DNA of 53,061 bases from Bacteroidales bacterium (GTDB lineage Bacteria > Bacteroidota > Bacteroidia > Bacteroidales > GCA-2748055), in contig JARGFM010000022.1 in assembly GCA_029210725.1 (NCBI GenBank), positions 1 through 53,061 of the forward strand. The letters are read 5' to 3'. Each line of letters opens with the position of its first letter. Position 1 is the first letter of the stretch. The notes under the pieces are model-generated. The model saw only the letters and a program-made list of their open reading frames with translations, was not told where the DNA came from and did no database searches. Both the position numbers and the translations under genes were made by a program. Below are positions 24,077 through 32,162 of the stretch, one piece after another.

Positions 24077-24619
24077 ATGAAAAAAATCATATTAAGCCTT
24101 ACTGCAGCAGCATTCCTGAGCATATCCTGCACCAATGGTTCAGCCACATCGCTGGAGAATACCGGCCAGGCCGCAGTTCCGGTGGTAAATGCGCCTGCTG
24201 TACAAGCAGGGGACAACCAGTCCCAGGCATCCGGGAAACCGGTTTACCTGACCAAACAGGATTTTCTGGAGAAAGTAATGAATTACGAAAAAAACCAGAG
24301 CGAATGGGTCTACGAAGGGAACATGCCCGCCCTGATCGATTTTTACGCCGACTGGTGTGGCCCCTGCCGTAAAGCAGCCCCGATCCTTGAGGAGCTGGCC
24401 AAAGAGTATGAAGGTCAGATACACATTTATAAAGTAGATACTGAGAAAGAGCAGGAACTGGCAGCAGTTTTTGGAATCCGGAGCATCCCCGCCTTCCTTT
24501 TTGTCCCGCAGGATGGCAAGCCCACTATGAGCAACGGGATTGCCCAGACCGATGAGGAGACAAAAGCCATGTTCAAGCAGATGATTGATGAGCTCTTGCT
24601 TGGCAAAACCAGCAGCTAG
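24077..24619 (+). CDS. Thioredoxin-like lipoprotein, periplasmic
   Basis: A 180-residue exported thioredoxin. The signal sequence MKKIILSLTAAAFLSIS ends in a relaxed lipobox before Cys18. A low-complexity Ala/Gln/Ser linker spans residues 20-55. The thioredoxin domain has DWCGPCRK (Cys94, Cys97), APILEELAKEYEG and the cis-Pro loop GIRSIPAFLFVP. It shares its N-terminal extension (NYEKNQSEWVYEGNMPALID) with the upstream cytoplasmic copy, showing that the two arose by duplication. The likely role is keeping periplasmic thiols reduced or acting in cytochrome or protein maturation; a partner such as DsbD or CcdA is not in the window. A terminator-like hairpin follows. Confidence 0.9.
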   Translation: MKKIILSLTAAAFLSISCTNGSATSLENTGQAAVPVVNAPAVQAGDNQSQASGKPVYLTKQDFLEKVMNYEKNQSEWVYEGNMPALIDFYADWCGPCRKAAPILEELAKEYEGQIHIYKVDTEKEQELAAVFGIRSIPAFLFVPQDGKPTMSNGIAQTDEETKAMFKQMIDELLLGKTSS

Positions 24620-24655
24620 AAAATAGTAGTTTAGGTACATAGTCTGAAAGTTGAC

Positions 24656-24688
24656 AAGAGGCAGTCTCATATGAGGCAGCCTCTTTTC
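24656..24688 (+). terminator. Probable Rho-independent terminator after the thioredoxin pair
   Basis: AAGAGGCAGTCTCA (24656-24669) pairs with TGAGGCAGCCTCTT (24672-24685), with two imperfect positions. The stem runs straight into a T-rich tail. Confidence 0.7.
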
Positions 24689-24757
24689 ATTGATACCGGG
24701 TTGAAATAAAAGTGACGATTTATAGAAAGTAAATTTCCTGATTCAATCCATTAAGAA

Positions 24758-24765
24758 TACCTTTG
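24758..24765 (+). promoter_or_regulatory. Candidate -7 box (TACCTTTG) upstream of pyk
   Basis: The octamer matches TAnnTTTG and ends 14 nt before the pyk ATG, implying a very short leader. The -33 region has no exact TTTG. Confidence 0.35.
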
Positions 24766-24779
24766 TTTCCAAAGACCCA

Positions 24780-26213
24780 ATGATGCGACACGAAAGATCC
24801 CACACCAAAGTTATTGCCACCATCGGACCCAGAACAAGGAACAAGGAGATTCTGGAAAAAATGATCCACGAAGGCGTGGATGTACTGCGAATAAACCTGT
24901 CGCACGACACGCACGACGAACATCTAAAAACGATCAGGTTCGTCCAGGAGCTCAATAAGGAGCTGGGCTCCAGCGTGGCCCTTCTGGGCGATCTCCAGGG
25001 GCCCAAATTACGGATAGGGATGATGGAAAATGATGAGGTGCTGCTGGAGGACGGACAGGAATTCTCCTTTGTGACCACTCCCTGCACGGGCACCAGAGAG
25101 AAAGCCTACCTGAGCTACGGTCACCTGCCGGCCGATGTCTCCCGGGGGGATAAAATTCTGGTGGATGACGGGAAACTGATTTTTGAAGTAAGTGCAAGCA
25201 ACCTGACAGACACCGTTACAACCAGAGTTATTTCCGGCGGGCCTCTCTCCAGCAATAAGGGTGTGAATCTGCCGCACACCAGGATCTCCCAGCCCAGTCT
25301 GACCGAAAAGGATATCAGGGATGCAAAATTCCTGCTGGATAACCAGGTCGACTGGATTGCACTCTCCTTTGTAAGAAAAGAGAAAGATATCAGGGATCTC
25401 CGGAAGATCATAGACGAACACCCCTCTAATGCGAGGATCATCGCAAAAATTGAAAAACCGGAAGCCCTGAATGAGCTTGATGCTATTATAGAGGCATCCG
25501 ATGCTGTGATGGTGGCCCGGGGCGACCTGGGGGTGGAGGTCGATTTCCATAAGGTGCCCCTGATCCAGAAGAATATCATCAAAAGATGCATAGAGAAATC
25601 CAAGCCGGTGATCGTGGCCACACAAATGATGGAGAGCATGGTAAACAATCCCTCTCCCACCAGGGCCGAAGCCAATGACGTGGCCAATGCTGTTCTGGAC
25701 GGAGCCGATTCGGTCATGCTAAGCGGCGAAACATCAGTGGGCAAATACCCGGTTGAGACCATCAGGAGCATGCAGATGATTATTGACTCCACCGAAACCG
25801 AAGAGTACATCTATTACAAGGAGCATCGCTCCATACCGTCAGCGAAGAACTATCTGGCCGACTCCATCTGCTACTCTGCGGTGCAACTTGCCGAGCAGGT
25901 AAATGCTGCAGCCATTGTCAGTCTTACCTACTCCGGGTTTACTGCCATCCGGATCAGTTCACACAGGCCTAAAGCGCCCATTTTTACCTTTACCATGAAC
26001 CAGGATCTGATCAATGACATGTCCCTGGTCTGGGGCGTCAGGGCCTTCTATTTCGGAAAATGCAATCACATTAACGAATATATAGAGTATACCGAAGAGT
26101 TCCTGATCAGTCAGAACCTGTTAAAGAAAGGGGACCTGGTTGTCCATGTGGGCAGCATTCCAATTATGGAGAAGGGAAAGACCAATATGTTGAAGCTGAC
26201 CCGGGTAAGCTGA
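24780..26213 (+). CDS. pyk: Pyruvate kinase
   Basis: A 477-residue glycolytic enzyme that converts phosphoenolpyruvate and ADP to pyruvate and ATP in the cytoplasm. The barrel begins with TKVIATIGPRTRNKE and contains VDVLRINLSHD, LLGDLQGPKLRIG, the B domain with ILVDDGKLIFEV, and the active-site block IIAKIEKPEALNELD. It also has VMVARGDLGVEV, VATQMMESM and DSVMLSGETSVGKYP. The C-terminal allosteric domain follows (AAAIVSLTYSGFTAIRISSH, and the ending VHVGSIP). Length and motifs are normal. The start is ATG at 24780 (a second ATG follows at once). It stands under its own candidate promoter and is followed by an HD-domain gene 30 nt downstream. Confidence 0.97.
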   Translation: MMRHERSHTKVIATIGPRTRNKEILEKMIHEGVDVLRINLSHDTHDEHLKTIRFVQELNKELGSSVALLGDLQGPKLRIGMMENDEVLLEDGQEFSFVTTPCTGTREKAYLSYGHLPADVSRGDKILVDDGKLIFEVSASNLTDTVTTRVISGGPLSSNKGVNLPHTRISQPSLTEKDIRDAKFLLDNQVDWIALSFVRKEKDIRDLRKIIDEHPSNARIIAKIEKPEALNELDAIIEASDAVMVARGDLGVEVDFHKVPLIQKNIIKRCIEKSKPVIVATQMMESMVNNPSPTRAEANDVANAVLDGADSVMLSGETSVGKYPVETIRSMQMIIDSTETEEYIYYKEHRSIPSAKNYLADSICYSAVQLAEQVNAAAIVSLTYSGFTAIRISSHRPKAPIFTFTMNQDLINDMSLVWGVRAFYFGKCNHINEYIEYTEEFLISQNLLKKGDLVVHVGSIPIMEKGKTNMLKLTRVS

Positions 26214-26243
26214 TCATATTTGAATCCTGAGCTGAAAATATGG

Positions 26244-27050
26244 ATGGATATGGCCGAAGCCGGATGGCTGGAAAATTTGTACAAGCATGCAAAGGCCCTT
26301 TTTCGGAACAGCGACCTTCCTTCTCACGATCACACCCATCATATAAGAGTCTGGAACCTCTGCAAATCTCTGCTTGGGGAGATCGCCACATTTAACTCCG
26401 GCACAGACCAATCACTGGTGGAAGGGGTATTGATTGCTGCACTCTTCCACGATCTGGGGATGGTGCACTCCACCCGCGAAGATCATGGCAAAGGGGGGAG
26501 CGGACTTTGCCAGTCCTGGTTCAGAGAAACCGGCAGAACAAAACCGGAACGATTTGAGGAAATCCTGCGAGCCATTGAACTGCATGACCGGAAAAAAGTG
26601 CAGATATATAACTCTTTCACCACGGAGTCGCCACCCGGGATCCTGGAGATTCTGTCCGTGGCTGATGACCTGGAAGCTATGGGTACTATCGGGATTTATC
26701 GTTATGCTGAAATTTACCTCAAACGCGGTATTCCAATGGAAGAGCTTGGCATCAGGGTCCTCCGGAATGCCTTTGCCAGATTTGAAAATCTTAAGCTTTC
26801 CTGCCGGCTTTGCAGCCGGGTGCTTGAGCGCTTCCGGCCGCAGTATAAGGAACTGCGCCATTTCTATGAACAATATAATCTGCAGCTCCATAAGACTCCG
26901 GAACCGGAATCCGTACAATCAGGACCCCTGGGGGTGATTAACTGTATCCGCCGCGGCGAAGCGAATAATGCAGGGCACAGCCATAGATATCCGGAGCTAA
27001 AGGACTATTTTAGAAAACTGAACGATGAACTGGAACAGGCACGCCTATAA
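26244..27050 (+). CDS. HD domain protein (putative phosphohydrolase)
   Basis: A protein of about 268 residues with an HD-superfamily metal-dependent phosphohydrolase domain. Visible ligands are DHTHHIRVWNL, the HD pair in ALFHDLGM, IELHDRKK and the late Asp in SVADDLEAM. Such proteins often hydrolyse nucleotides or cyclic dinucleotides, but the substrate cannot be read here. The C-terminal 70 residues are charged and helical and have no recognised domain. The frame starts with TTG at 26220, 6 nt after the pyk stop; ATG at 26244 is taken here, and the TTG start would add eight residues. The 3' end overlaps the signal peptide of the M14 peptidase gene by 26 nt. Confidence 0.8.
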   Translation: MDMAEAGWLENLYKHAKALFRNSDLPSHDHTHHIRVWNLCKSLLGEIATFNSGTDQSLVEGVLIAALFHDLGMVHSTREDHGKGGSGLCQSWFRETGRTKPERFEEILRAIELHDRKKVQIYNSFTTESPPGILEILSVADDLEAMGTIGIYRYAEIYLKRGIPMEELGIRVLRNAFARFENLKLSCRLCSRVLERFRPQYKELRHFYEQYNLQLHKTPEPESVQSGPLGVINCIRRGEANNAGHSHRYPELKDYFRKLNDELEQARL

Positions 27051-28788
27051 ATATATTTTTCACCATCTGGCAGCATTCTCCCTCGTGCTGAACGGAATCT
27101 TCATTCCGGCCGCTGCCCAGGTCGAACTGAGGTATAAAAACAACGAGACGGTCACCTGGCAGGAGGCCATAGATATGTATGAATGGCTGGACGAGCAATA
27201 TGAGGATGCCCGCCTGCTTCAGGTGGGATTAAGTGATGCAGGCAAAGCCCTTCATCTCTTTGTCATCGACCGCAGCCGGACTTTCTCGCCGGAAAAAATA
27301 CGGGAATCCGGAAGGAATATCCTCTTTATCAACAACGGGATCCACGCGGGTGAGCCCTGCGGTGTGGATGCCAGCCTGAAACTGGCCGGCGATCTGCTGT
27401 CGGGTGCCGACAGCTGTGCACATTACCTCGATCATACCGCTGTGGCCATTGTTCCCCTGTTTAACGTGGGGGGTGCCCTCAACCGCGGATCTTACCACCG
27501 GGCCAACCAGAACGGACCGGTGGAGCACGGATTCAGGGGCAACGCCCGAAACCTGGATCTGAACCGCGATTTTATCAAGCTCGACTCCAGGAACACCCAA
27601 TCGCTGGTCGCCTTGCTCAGAAGCTGGGATCCGGATATTTTTGTGGATACCCATACTTCCAATGGCTCCGACTATCCCTACACCATCACTCTAATCAACA
27701 GCCACAGTCAGCGCCATGAACCGTCCCAGGCCGGGTTCCTGAATTCGACGCTACTACCCTTTCTCTACGAAGGGATGGCCCGGTCCCCCTACCTGATGAG
27801 CCCCTACGTCTGGAGCTTCAATCGTACACCCGACGAGGGGATCATTGCATTCATGGACTATCCCAGGTTCACCTCGGGCTACGTCAGCCTCTTCAATACC
27901 TTCGCTTTCACCGTGGAAACCCATATGTTTAAGTCCTTCGAAGACCGGGTTCTTTCCACCTGGCACCTCTTAAGAGAAACCCTGCGCTTCAGCGGGATAT
28001 ACGGAAAAGATCTGGCCCGGGTAAAAAGAGAGGCATGGAAAGAGAAGCTGAACCGCAGGGAGTTTACCCTGCAGTGGCAGCTCGATAGCTCCAGGGCCGA
28101 CCCGGTTCACTTCAGCGGATATGCGGTGAAGCAGAGAAAAAGCAAAGTAACAGGACAAAATAACTATTACTTCGACAGAAACGATCCCTGGGAAAAGGTG
28201 ATCCCCTATTATAAGTACTTCAGTCCCCTGATCACGGTCCCGGTACCGGACTATTATATTCTCCCCTCTGCATGGAGAGAAGTGGTCAAGCGCCTTCAGC
28301 TTAACGGGGTGAAGATGGAGCAACTGGAGAGGGACAGCCTCATGGAGCTGGAAATCTATTACATCGACAAGTATAAAACCCTGGATCATGCCTATAACGG
28401 GCATTACCGCCATTACGATGTGGAGACCAGGACCCTTACCGGCGAGGTGCAGCTGTTTTCGGGCGACTGGATCATTCCGGCCCGACAGGAGGCTGTCGAG
28501 TACCTGGTTCAGACGCTGGAACCCCGGGCTTATGACTCCTTCTTCAGCTGGAACTTTTTTGATGAGATCCTCTCCAGAAATGAGTACTTCTCCCCCTATA
28601 TCTTTGAAGAGACCGCCGGGGAGCTGCTGAAGAGTGATCCCCTTTTAAAAAAGGAATTTAAAAGGAGACAGGATGAAGATCCTGAGTTTGCCAAAAATGC
28701 CCATAGCCAGCTCCGCTTTATTTATGAACACTCCCCCTGGTCGGAATCCACCTATCTGCGCTATCCCGTATACCGCATGAGTCACTAA
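27025..28788 (+). CDS. Exported M14-family zinc carboxypeptidase
   Basis: A 587-residue secreted metallocarboxypeptidase. The signal peptide is at residues 1-31 (core HHLAAFSLVLNGIFIPAAAQ). The M14 catalytic domain has zinc ligands H107 and E110 in NNGIHAGEPCG, and H210 in FVDTHTSN. The substrate-binding NARNLDLNRDFIKLD and the probable catalytic Glu E298 in FTVETHMF are also present. A C-terminal region of about 250 residues beyond the core is all-beta in character with no clear domain name. The family of large Bacteroidota M14 enzymes removes C-terminal residues from peptides outside the cell. The ATG overlaps the HD gene by 26 nt, and a second exopeptidase (S37) follows 15 nt downstream, so both probably work on external peptides. 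Confidence 0.88.
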   Translation: MNWNRHAYKYIFHHLAAFSLVLNGIFIPAAAQVELRYKNNETVTWQEAIDMYEWLDEQYEDARLLQVGLSDAGKALHLFVIDRSRTFSPEKIRESGRNILFINNGIHAGEPCGVDASLKLAGDLLSGADSCAHYLDHTAVAIVPLFNVGGALNRGSYHRANQNGPVEHGFRGNARNLDLNRDFIKLDSRNTQSLVALLRSWDPDIFVDTHTSNGSDYPYTITLINSHSQRHEPSQAGFLNSTLLPFLYEGMARSPYLMSPYVWSFNRTPDEGIIAFMDYPRFTSGYVSLFNTFAFTVETHMFKSFEDRVLSTWHLLRETLRFSGIYGKDLARVKREAWKEKLNRREFTLQWQLDSSRADPVHFSGYAVKQRKSKVTGQNNYYFDRNDPWEKVIPYYKYFSPLITVPVPDYYILPSAWREVVKRLQLNGVKMEQLERDSLMELEIYYIDKYKTLDHAYNGHYRHYDVETRTLTGEVQLFSGDWIIPARQEAVEYLVQTLEPRAYDSFFSWNFFDEILSRNEYFSPYIFEETAGELLKSDPLLKKEFKRRQDEDPEFAKNAHSQLRFIYEHSPWSESTYLRYPVYRMSH

Positions 28789-28803
28789 TCTGATAATGAG
28801 CCT

Positions 28804-30075
28804 ATGAAAAAGCTATTCCTTACCTGGGCCCTTCTGGTTCTTGTTGTATTACAGGGCCTTGCGGCCATCAGCCTGGACGAATTCCTGAACAGGAAAGAGG
28901 TCAGGGAGGTCCGGACCATTCAGAATGAATCGGGCTTTGAACGTATACTGGAGCTAATGATCGAACAGCCCCTGGATCACCACCGGCCCGACGGGGAAAC
29001 TTTCTGGCAACGGGTCTATATCTCTCATGTGGATCCCTCCAGACCGGTGGTCATGGTGACTGCAGGATATGATGCAAAATACTACTACACCTCCGAAATC
29101 ACCGCTCAGCTCAGCTGCAACCAGCTGATGATCGAACACCGCTATTTCGGGGAGAGCGTACCCGACAGCATTCAGTGGGAGTATCTGGATACCTGGCAGG
29201 CGGCCTCGGATCACCACCGGATCGTTGGTATGTTCAGAGAGCTCTATCCCGGACCATGGATCTCCACAGGGATCAGCAAAGGGGGACAGACCGTCATGTA
29301 CCATAGCTTCTATTACCCCGGAGATGTGGATGTAAGGGTACCCTATGTGGCTCCCCTGAATTTCGGACTTGAAGATAAGCGTATCTACTCCTTCCTGGAC
29401 CAGGTGGGGAGTGCCGGGGAGCGCAGGAAGGTGATGAAATTCCAGAAGATGGCCCTGAAAAGGCAGGAGGAATATCTGGAAGCTTTCAGATCCTTCTCTG
29501 AAGACAAGGGATATAGCTATGAGCTGGCCGGCGGTGTGGAAAAAGCTTACGAGTATTGTGTGCTGGAGTACTCCTTTGCATTCTGGCAATGGGGCTATGT
29601 TCCTTCCGGTAAAATTCCCGGCAGGCAGGCTTCGCCTGAGAGGGTCATTGAACACATGAACCGCGTAGCCGGATTCGACTACTTTTCCGACCAGTTTATC
29701 ATTGAAAACAGGCCCTTCTTTTACCAGGCTCTCACGGAAATGGGTTACTACGGCTATGATCTGGAAGCTTTCAAAAAGTACCTGAAACATGTCGATAATC
29801 CGGTCTTTACCTTCACCATTCCTGAAAACGTGGAGCTTTCATTCAAAAAGGAGTTGTCTTATAAACTTCAGGAATACCTCAGCCAGGAGGCGGATGACTT
29901 CATCTTTATCTACGGGGAATACGACACCTGGTCGGCTACAGCCGTCACTTCCACCGGCCAGACCAACTCCAGGATTTTTGTAAAGGAGGGGGGATCGCAC
30001 CGGACCAGGATCAACAATATGCCGGAAGAACAGAGGAAAAAGGTCTACGCCACCCTGGAAACTTTCCTTGATTAA
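28804..30075 (+). CDS. Exported S37-family serine (tripeptidyl) aminopeptidase
   Basis: A 423-residue secreted alpha/beta-hydrolase peptidase. The signal peptide is MKKLFLTWALLVLVVLQGLA. The S37 family pattern is clear: IEHRYFGESVPDSIQWEYLD, nucleophile S158 in STGISKGGQTVMYHSFYYPG, the acid in YGEYDTWSATAV and the catalytic His in GGSHRTRI. The family type enzyme from Streptomyces (PS-10) releases tripeptides from N-termini. The related S28 family differs in its nucleophile loop. It is paired with the M14 carboxypeptidase upstream, giving attack on both ends of exported peptides. Its stop overlaps that of the convergent MBL gene by three bases. Confidence 0.87.
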   Translation: MKKLFLTWALLVLVVLQGLAAISLDEFLNRKEVREVRTIQNESGFERILELMIEQPLDHHRPDGETFWQRVYISHVDPSRPVVMVTAGYDAKYYYTSEITAQLSCNQLMIEHRYFGESVPDSIQWEYLDTWQAASDHHRIVGMFRELYPGPWISTGISKGGQTVMYHSFYYPGDVDVRVPYVAPLNFGLEDKRIYSFLDQVGSAGERRKVMKFQKMALKRQEEYLEAFRSFSEDKGYSYELAGGVEKAYEYCVLEYSFAFWQWGYVPSGKIPGRQASPERVIEHMNRVAGFDYFSDQFIIENRPFFYQALTEMGYYGYDLEAFKKYLKHVDNPVFTFTIPENVELSFKKELSYKLQEYLSQEADDFIFIYGEYDTWSATAVTSTGQTNSRIFVKEGGSHRTRINNMPEEQRKKVYATLETFLD

Positions 30076-30776
30076 CTTCCGTACCTGGCTATGGCCGTAT
30101 CATACTCCTCCAGGAATTTATCAAAGGAGAAGGGACGGCCGTGGGCCGGATAGATGCTCTTCACCGGAAGGTTCCGGATCAGCTTCCAGCTCCGGACCAG
30201 TGCACCCGGATCCTCGGCAAAGGGAGGAAAGTGCAGTTTATTGGCCAGTCCGAACAGGGTATCCCCACTGATCAACTCCCCATTCTCCATCAGTAAGATC
30301 ATGGATCCCGGGGTATGACCGGGAGTGTGCAGCACCCTGCCGGGAAAGCCGTAATCCCCCAGGTCAAATTGCTCATCCGCCAGAAGATCGGGATCAACAC
30401 CCGGGAATTTCATCAGTTTCCTGGCAAAAATCCTCCCCAATCCCACCAGCAACCTGGCCTTCCATCGGGTTCCCGGCGGAATGGGCGAATACCCCCAGGA
30501 GAGACGTTCACTCTCGGAGCGATGGACCACTATTTTGCAGCCGGTCAGCTCCTTCAGCATCCCGGCCGACCCTGCATGATCGAAATGAGAATGAGTCAGC
30601 ACCAATAATTTGAGCATTTCCGGCTCCAGACCCAGTCCCCTGAGGGCTTCCAGGATTTTGACCTCCGAACCGGCATTCCCGCAATCTGCCAGGATAGCCT
30701 CACCGGGCCTGTAAATCAGGTAGCAGGAGACATTCACCAGTCCGATCCGGTGAACTTTATAGCTTTTTCCGGACAT
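30072..30776 (-). CDS. MBL-fold metallo-hydrolase
   Basis: A 234-residue metallo-beta-lactamase-fold hydrolase. The metal site is HSHFDH (H62, H64, D66, H67), followed by LHTPGHTPGSMILL, the bridging Asp in LISGDTLFG and the final His in IYPAHGRPF. The closest general group is glyoxalase II-like or broad MBL hydrolases; the substrate cannot be inferred. It is the last gene of a long minus-strand run. Its ATG overlaps the stop of the FAH gene by one base (TAATG), so translation is likely coupled to it. Confidence 0.9.
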   Translation of the reverse strand: MSGKSYKVHRIGLVNVSCYLIYRPGEAILADCGNAGSEVKILEALRGLGLEPEMLKLLVLTHSHFDHAGSAGMLKELTGCKIVVHRSESERLSWGYSPIPPGTRWKARLLVGLGRIFARKLMKFPGVDPDLLADEQFDLGDYGFPGRVLHTPGHTPGSMILLMENGELISGDTLFGLANKLHFPPFAEDPGALVRSWKLIRNLPVKSIYPAHGRPFSFDKFLEEYDTAIARYGS

Positions 30777-31387
30777 TATTTTACAGGAAAATCCATCAGT
30801 TTTTCACCCTCCAGGTAGGCTTCGAGCCGATCGTTGATGGCTACGGGCCCCACCCCTGCCGGAGTACCGGTAAAGATCAGATCGCCGGTCTTCAGAGTCA
30901 TAAAACGGGATACATAGGCAATGATCTTCTCAAAACTAAAGATCATCAGGGAGGTGGATCCTTCCTGGACCATCTTCCCATTGATATCGAGCCTGAAGGA
31001 AAGCTTGTGCAGATCGCCGAACTTCTCCACAGGTAAAAATTCACTGACGGGAGCCGAATAATCAAAGCCCTTGGCTATTTCCCAGGGAAGGCCCTTCTTT
31101 TTCTGTTCTGCCTGCAGATCACGTGCAGTAAAGTCAACTCCCAGGGCAACTTCATTAAAATAACGTGCGGCATAAGCTTCCTCAATGCTTCTGCCCAACC
31201 TGTTGATCCGGATCACTACCTCAAGCTCGTGATGCACCTCCTTCGAAAACCCGGGATAGAAAAACGGACGGTTGCCGGTGACCAGGGCAGAGTCGGGTTT
31301 CATAAAAAAGACCGGATTTTCAGGGACTTCATTGTTCAGCTCCCTGGCGTGAGCCACATAGTTCCTTCCAATGCAAATGATCTTCAT
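30776..31387 (-). CDS. Fumarylacetoacetate hydrolase (FAH) family protein
   Basis: A 203-residue enzyme of the small FAH-domain family, which includes acylpyruvases, oxaloacetate decarboxylases and HpcE-type isomerases. The metal site is visible as HHELE (E54, E56) with D85 in GVDFTARDLQ. The lid and substrate residues GLPWEIAKGFDYSAP and the ending DLIFTGTPAGVGPV are typical. Small stand-alone members often act as oxaloacetate tautomerase or decarboxylase, or as acylpyruvase. It sits 4 nt after the exonuclease gene and overlaps the MBL gene. Confidence 0.92.
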   Translation of the reverse strand: MKIICIGRNYVAHARELNNEVPENPVFFMKPDSALVTGNRPFFYPGFSKEVHHELEVVIRINRLGRSIEEAYAARYFNEVALGVDFTARDLQAEQKKKGLPWEIAKGFDYSAPVSEFLPVEKFGDLHKLSFRLDINGKMVQEGSTSLMIFSFEKIIAYVSRFMTLKTGDLIFTGTPAGVGPVAINDRLEAYLEGEKLMDFPVK

Positions 31388-31391
31388 GAGG

Positions 31392-32159
31392 CTATTTCTT
31401 AATGGAGCCCAGCTTGATGCTGGTCAGCACCTTTTTTGTATAGAGAGGAAAATCCCCGTTCATCATCCAGCCATAGTAGCCCGGATCCTTCTCCAGTACT
31501 TCACTTACAGGCTTGCCTTTGTGCTTCCCGAAATTAAAAACCTCCACATCCTCCTCATTTAATACAATCCTCCCGGCAAAATCCACATTGCGGTTGTGGG
31601 CGGAGAATTCCGCCAGCTTCCCGATGTCGTTCTCCAGATTTGGATAGCGGTCCAGCTGAGCCTGCAACACTTCATAGGTGGCCCTGGTATCGGCCTCTGC
31701 AGAATGAGCGTTGTTCAACTCCTTGTTCAGAAAGAACTTGTAGGCAGCGGAGAGCGTACGGGGTTCCATTTTCATAAAGATCACCTGCACGTCCACAAAT
31801 TTCCTCCTCTTCAGGTCAATATCCACGCCTGCTCTCAGGAACTCCTCCGCCAGAACGGGTATATCAAACTTCACAGAGTTATATCCGCCCAGGTCACAGC
31901 CTTCAAAATCCCTGGCCAGGCTTTTGGCCACTTCGTTAAAGGCCGGTGCATCTTTCACATCCTCATCCGATATTCCATGAATGGCTGTCACCTTCTCGGG
32001 AATGGGTATCCCGGGATTCACACGAAAGGTTTTGGAGCTTTCATTGCCATGGAGGTCCACCTTCAGATAAGAGATCTCAACGATTCTGTCAGAGGCGATA
32101 TTAATTCCGGTGGTCTCGAGATCGAAAAAAATGATTGGATTCTTCAGTTTCAACCTCAT
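31392..32159 (-). CDS. DnaQ-like 3'-5' exonuclease with C-terminal extension
   Basis: A 255-residue DEDDh exonuclease. ExoI is IFFDLETTGIN (D13, E15), ExoII is GGYNSVKFDIPVL, and ExoIII is NNAHSAEADTRATYEV. The residues fit the epsilon proofreading subunit or RNase T-like enzymes. After about residue 190 there is an 65-residue extension containing FNFGKHKGKPVSEVLEKDPG and YYGWMMNGDFP, a module seen on other Bacteroidota exonucleases. Position is telling: it lies 3 nt downstream of dnaN, the sliding clamp gene, which supports a role in replication or repair. Whether this is the main proofreading subunit cannot be told here. Confidence 0.9.
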   Translation of the reverse strand: MRLKLKNPIIFFDLETTGINIASDRIVEISYLKVDLHGNESSKTFRVNPGIPIPEKVTAIHGISDEDVKDAPAFNEVAKSLARDFEGCDLGGYNSVKFDIPVLAEEFLRAGVDIDLKRRKFVDVQVIFMKMEPRTLSAAYKFFLNKELNNAHSAEADTRATYEVLQAQLDRYPNLENDIGKLAEFSAHNRNVDFAGRIVLNEEDVEVFNFGKHKGKPVSEVLEKDPGYYGWMMNGDFPLYTKKVLTSIKLGSIKK

Positions 32160-32162
32160 GCG

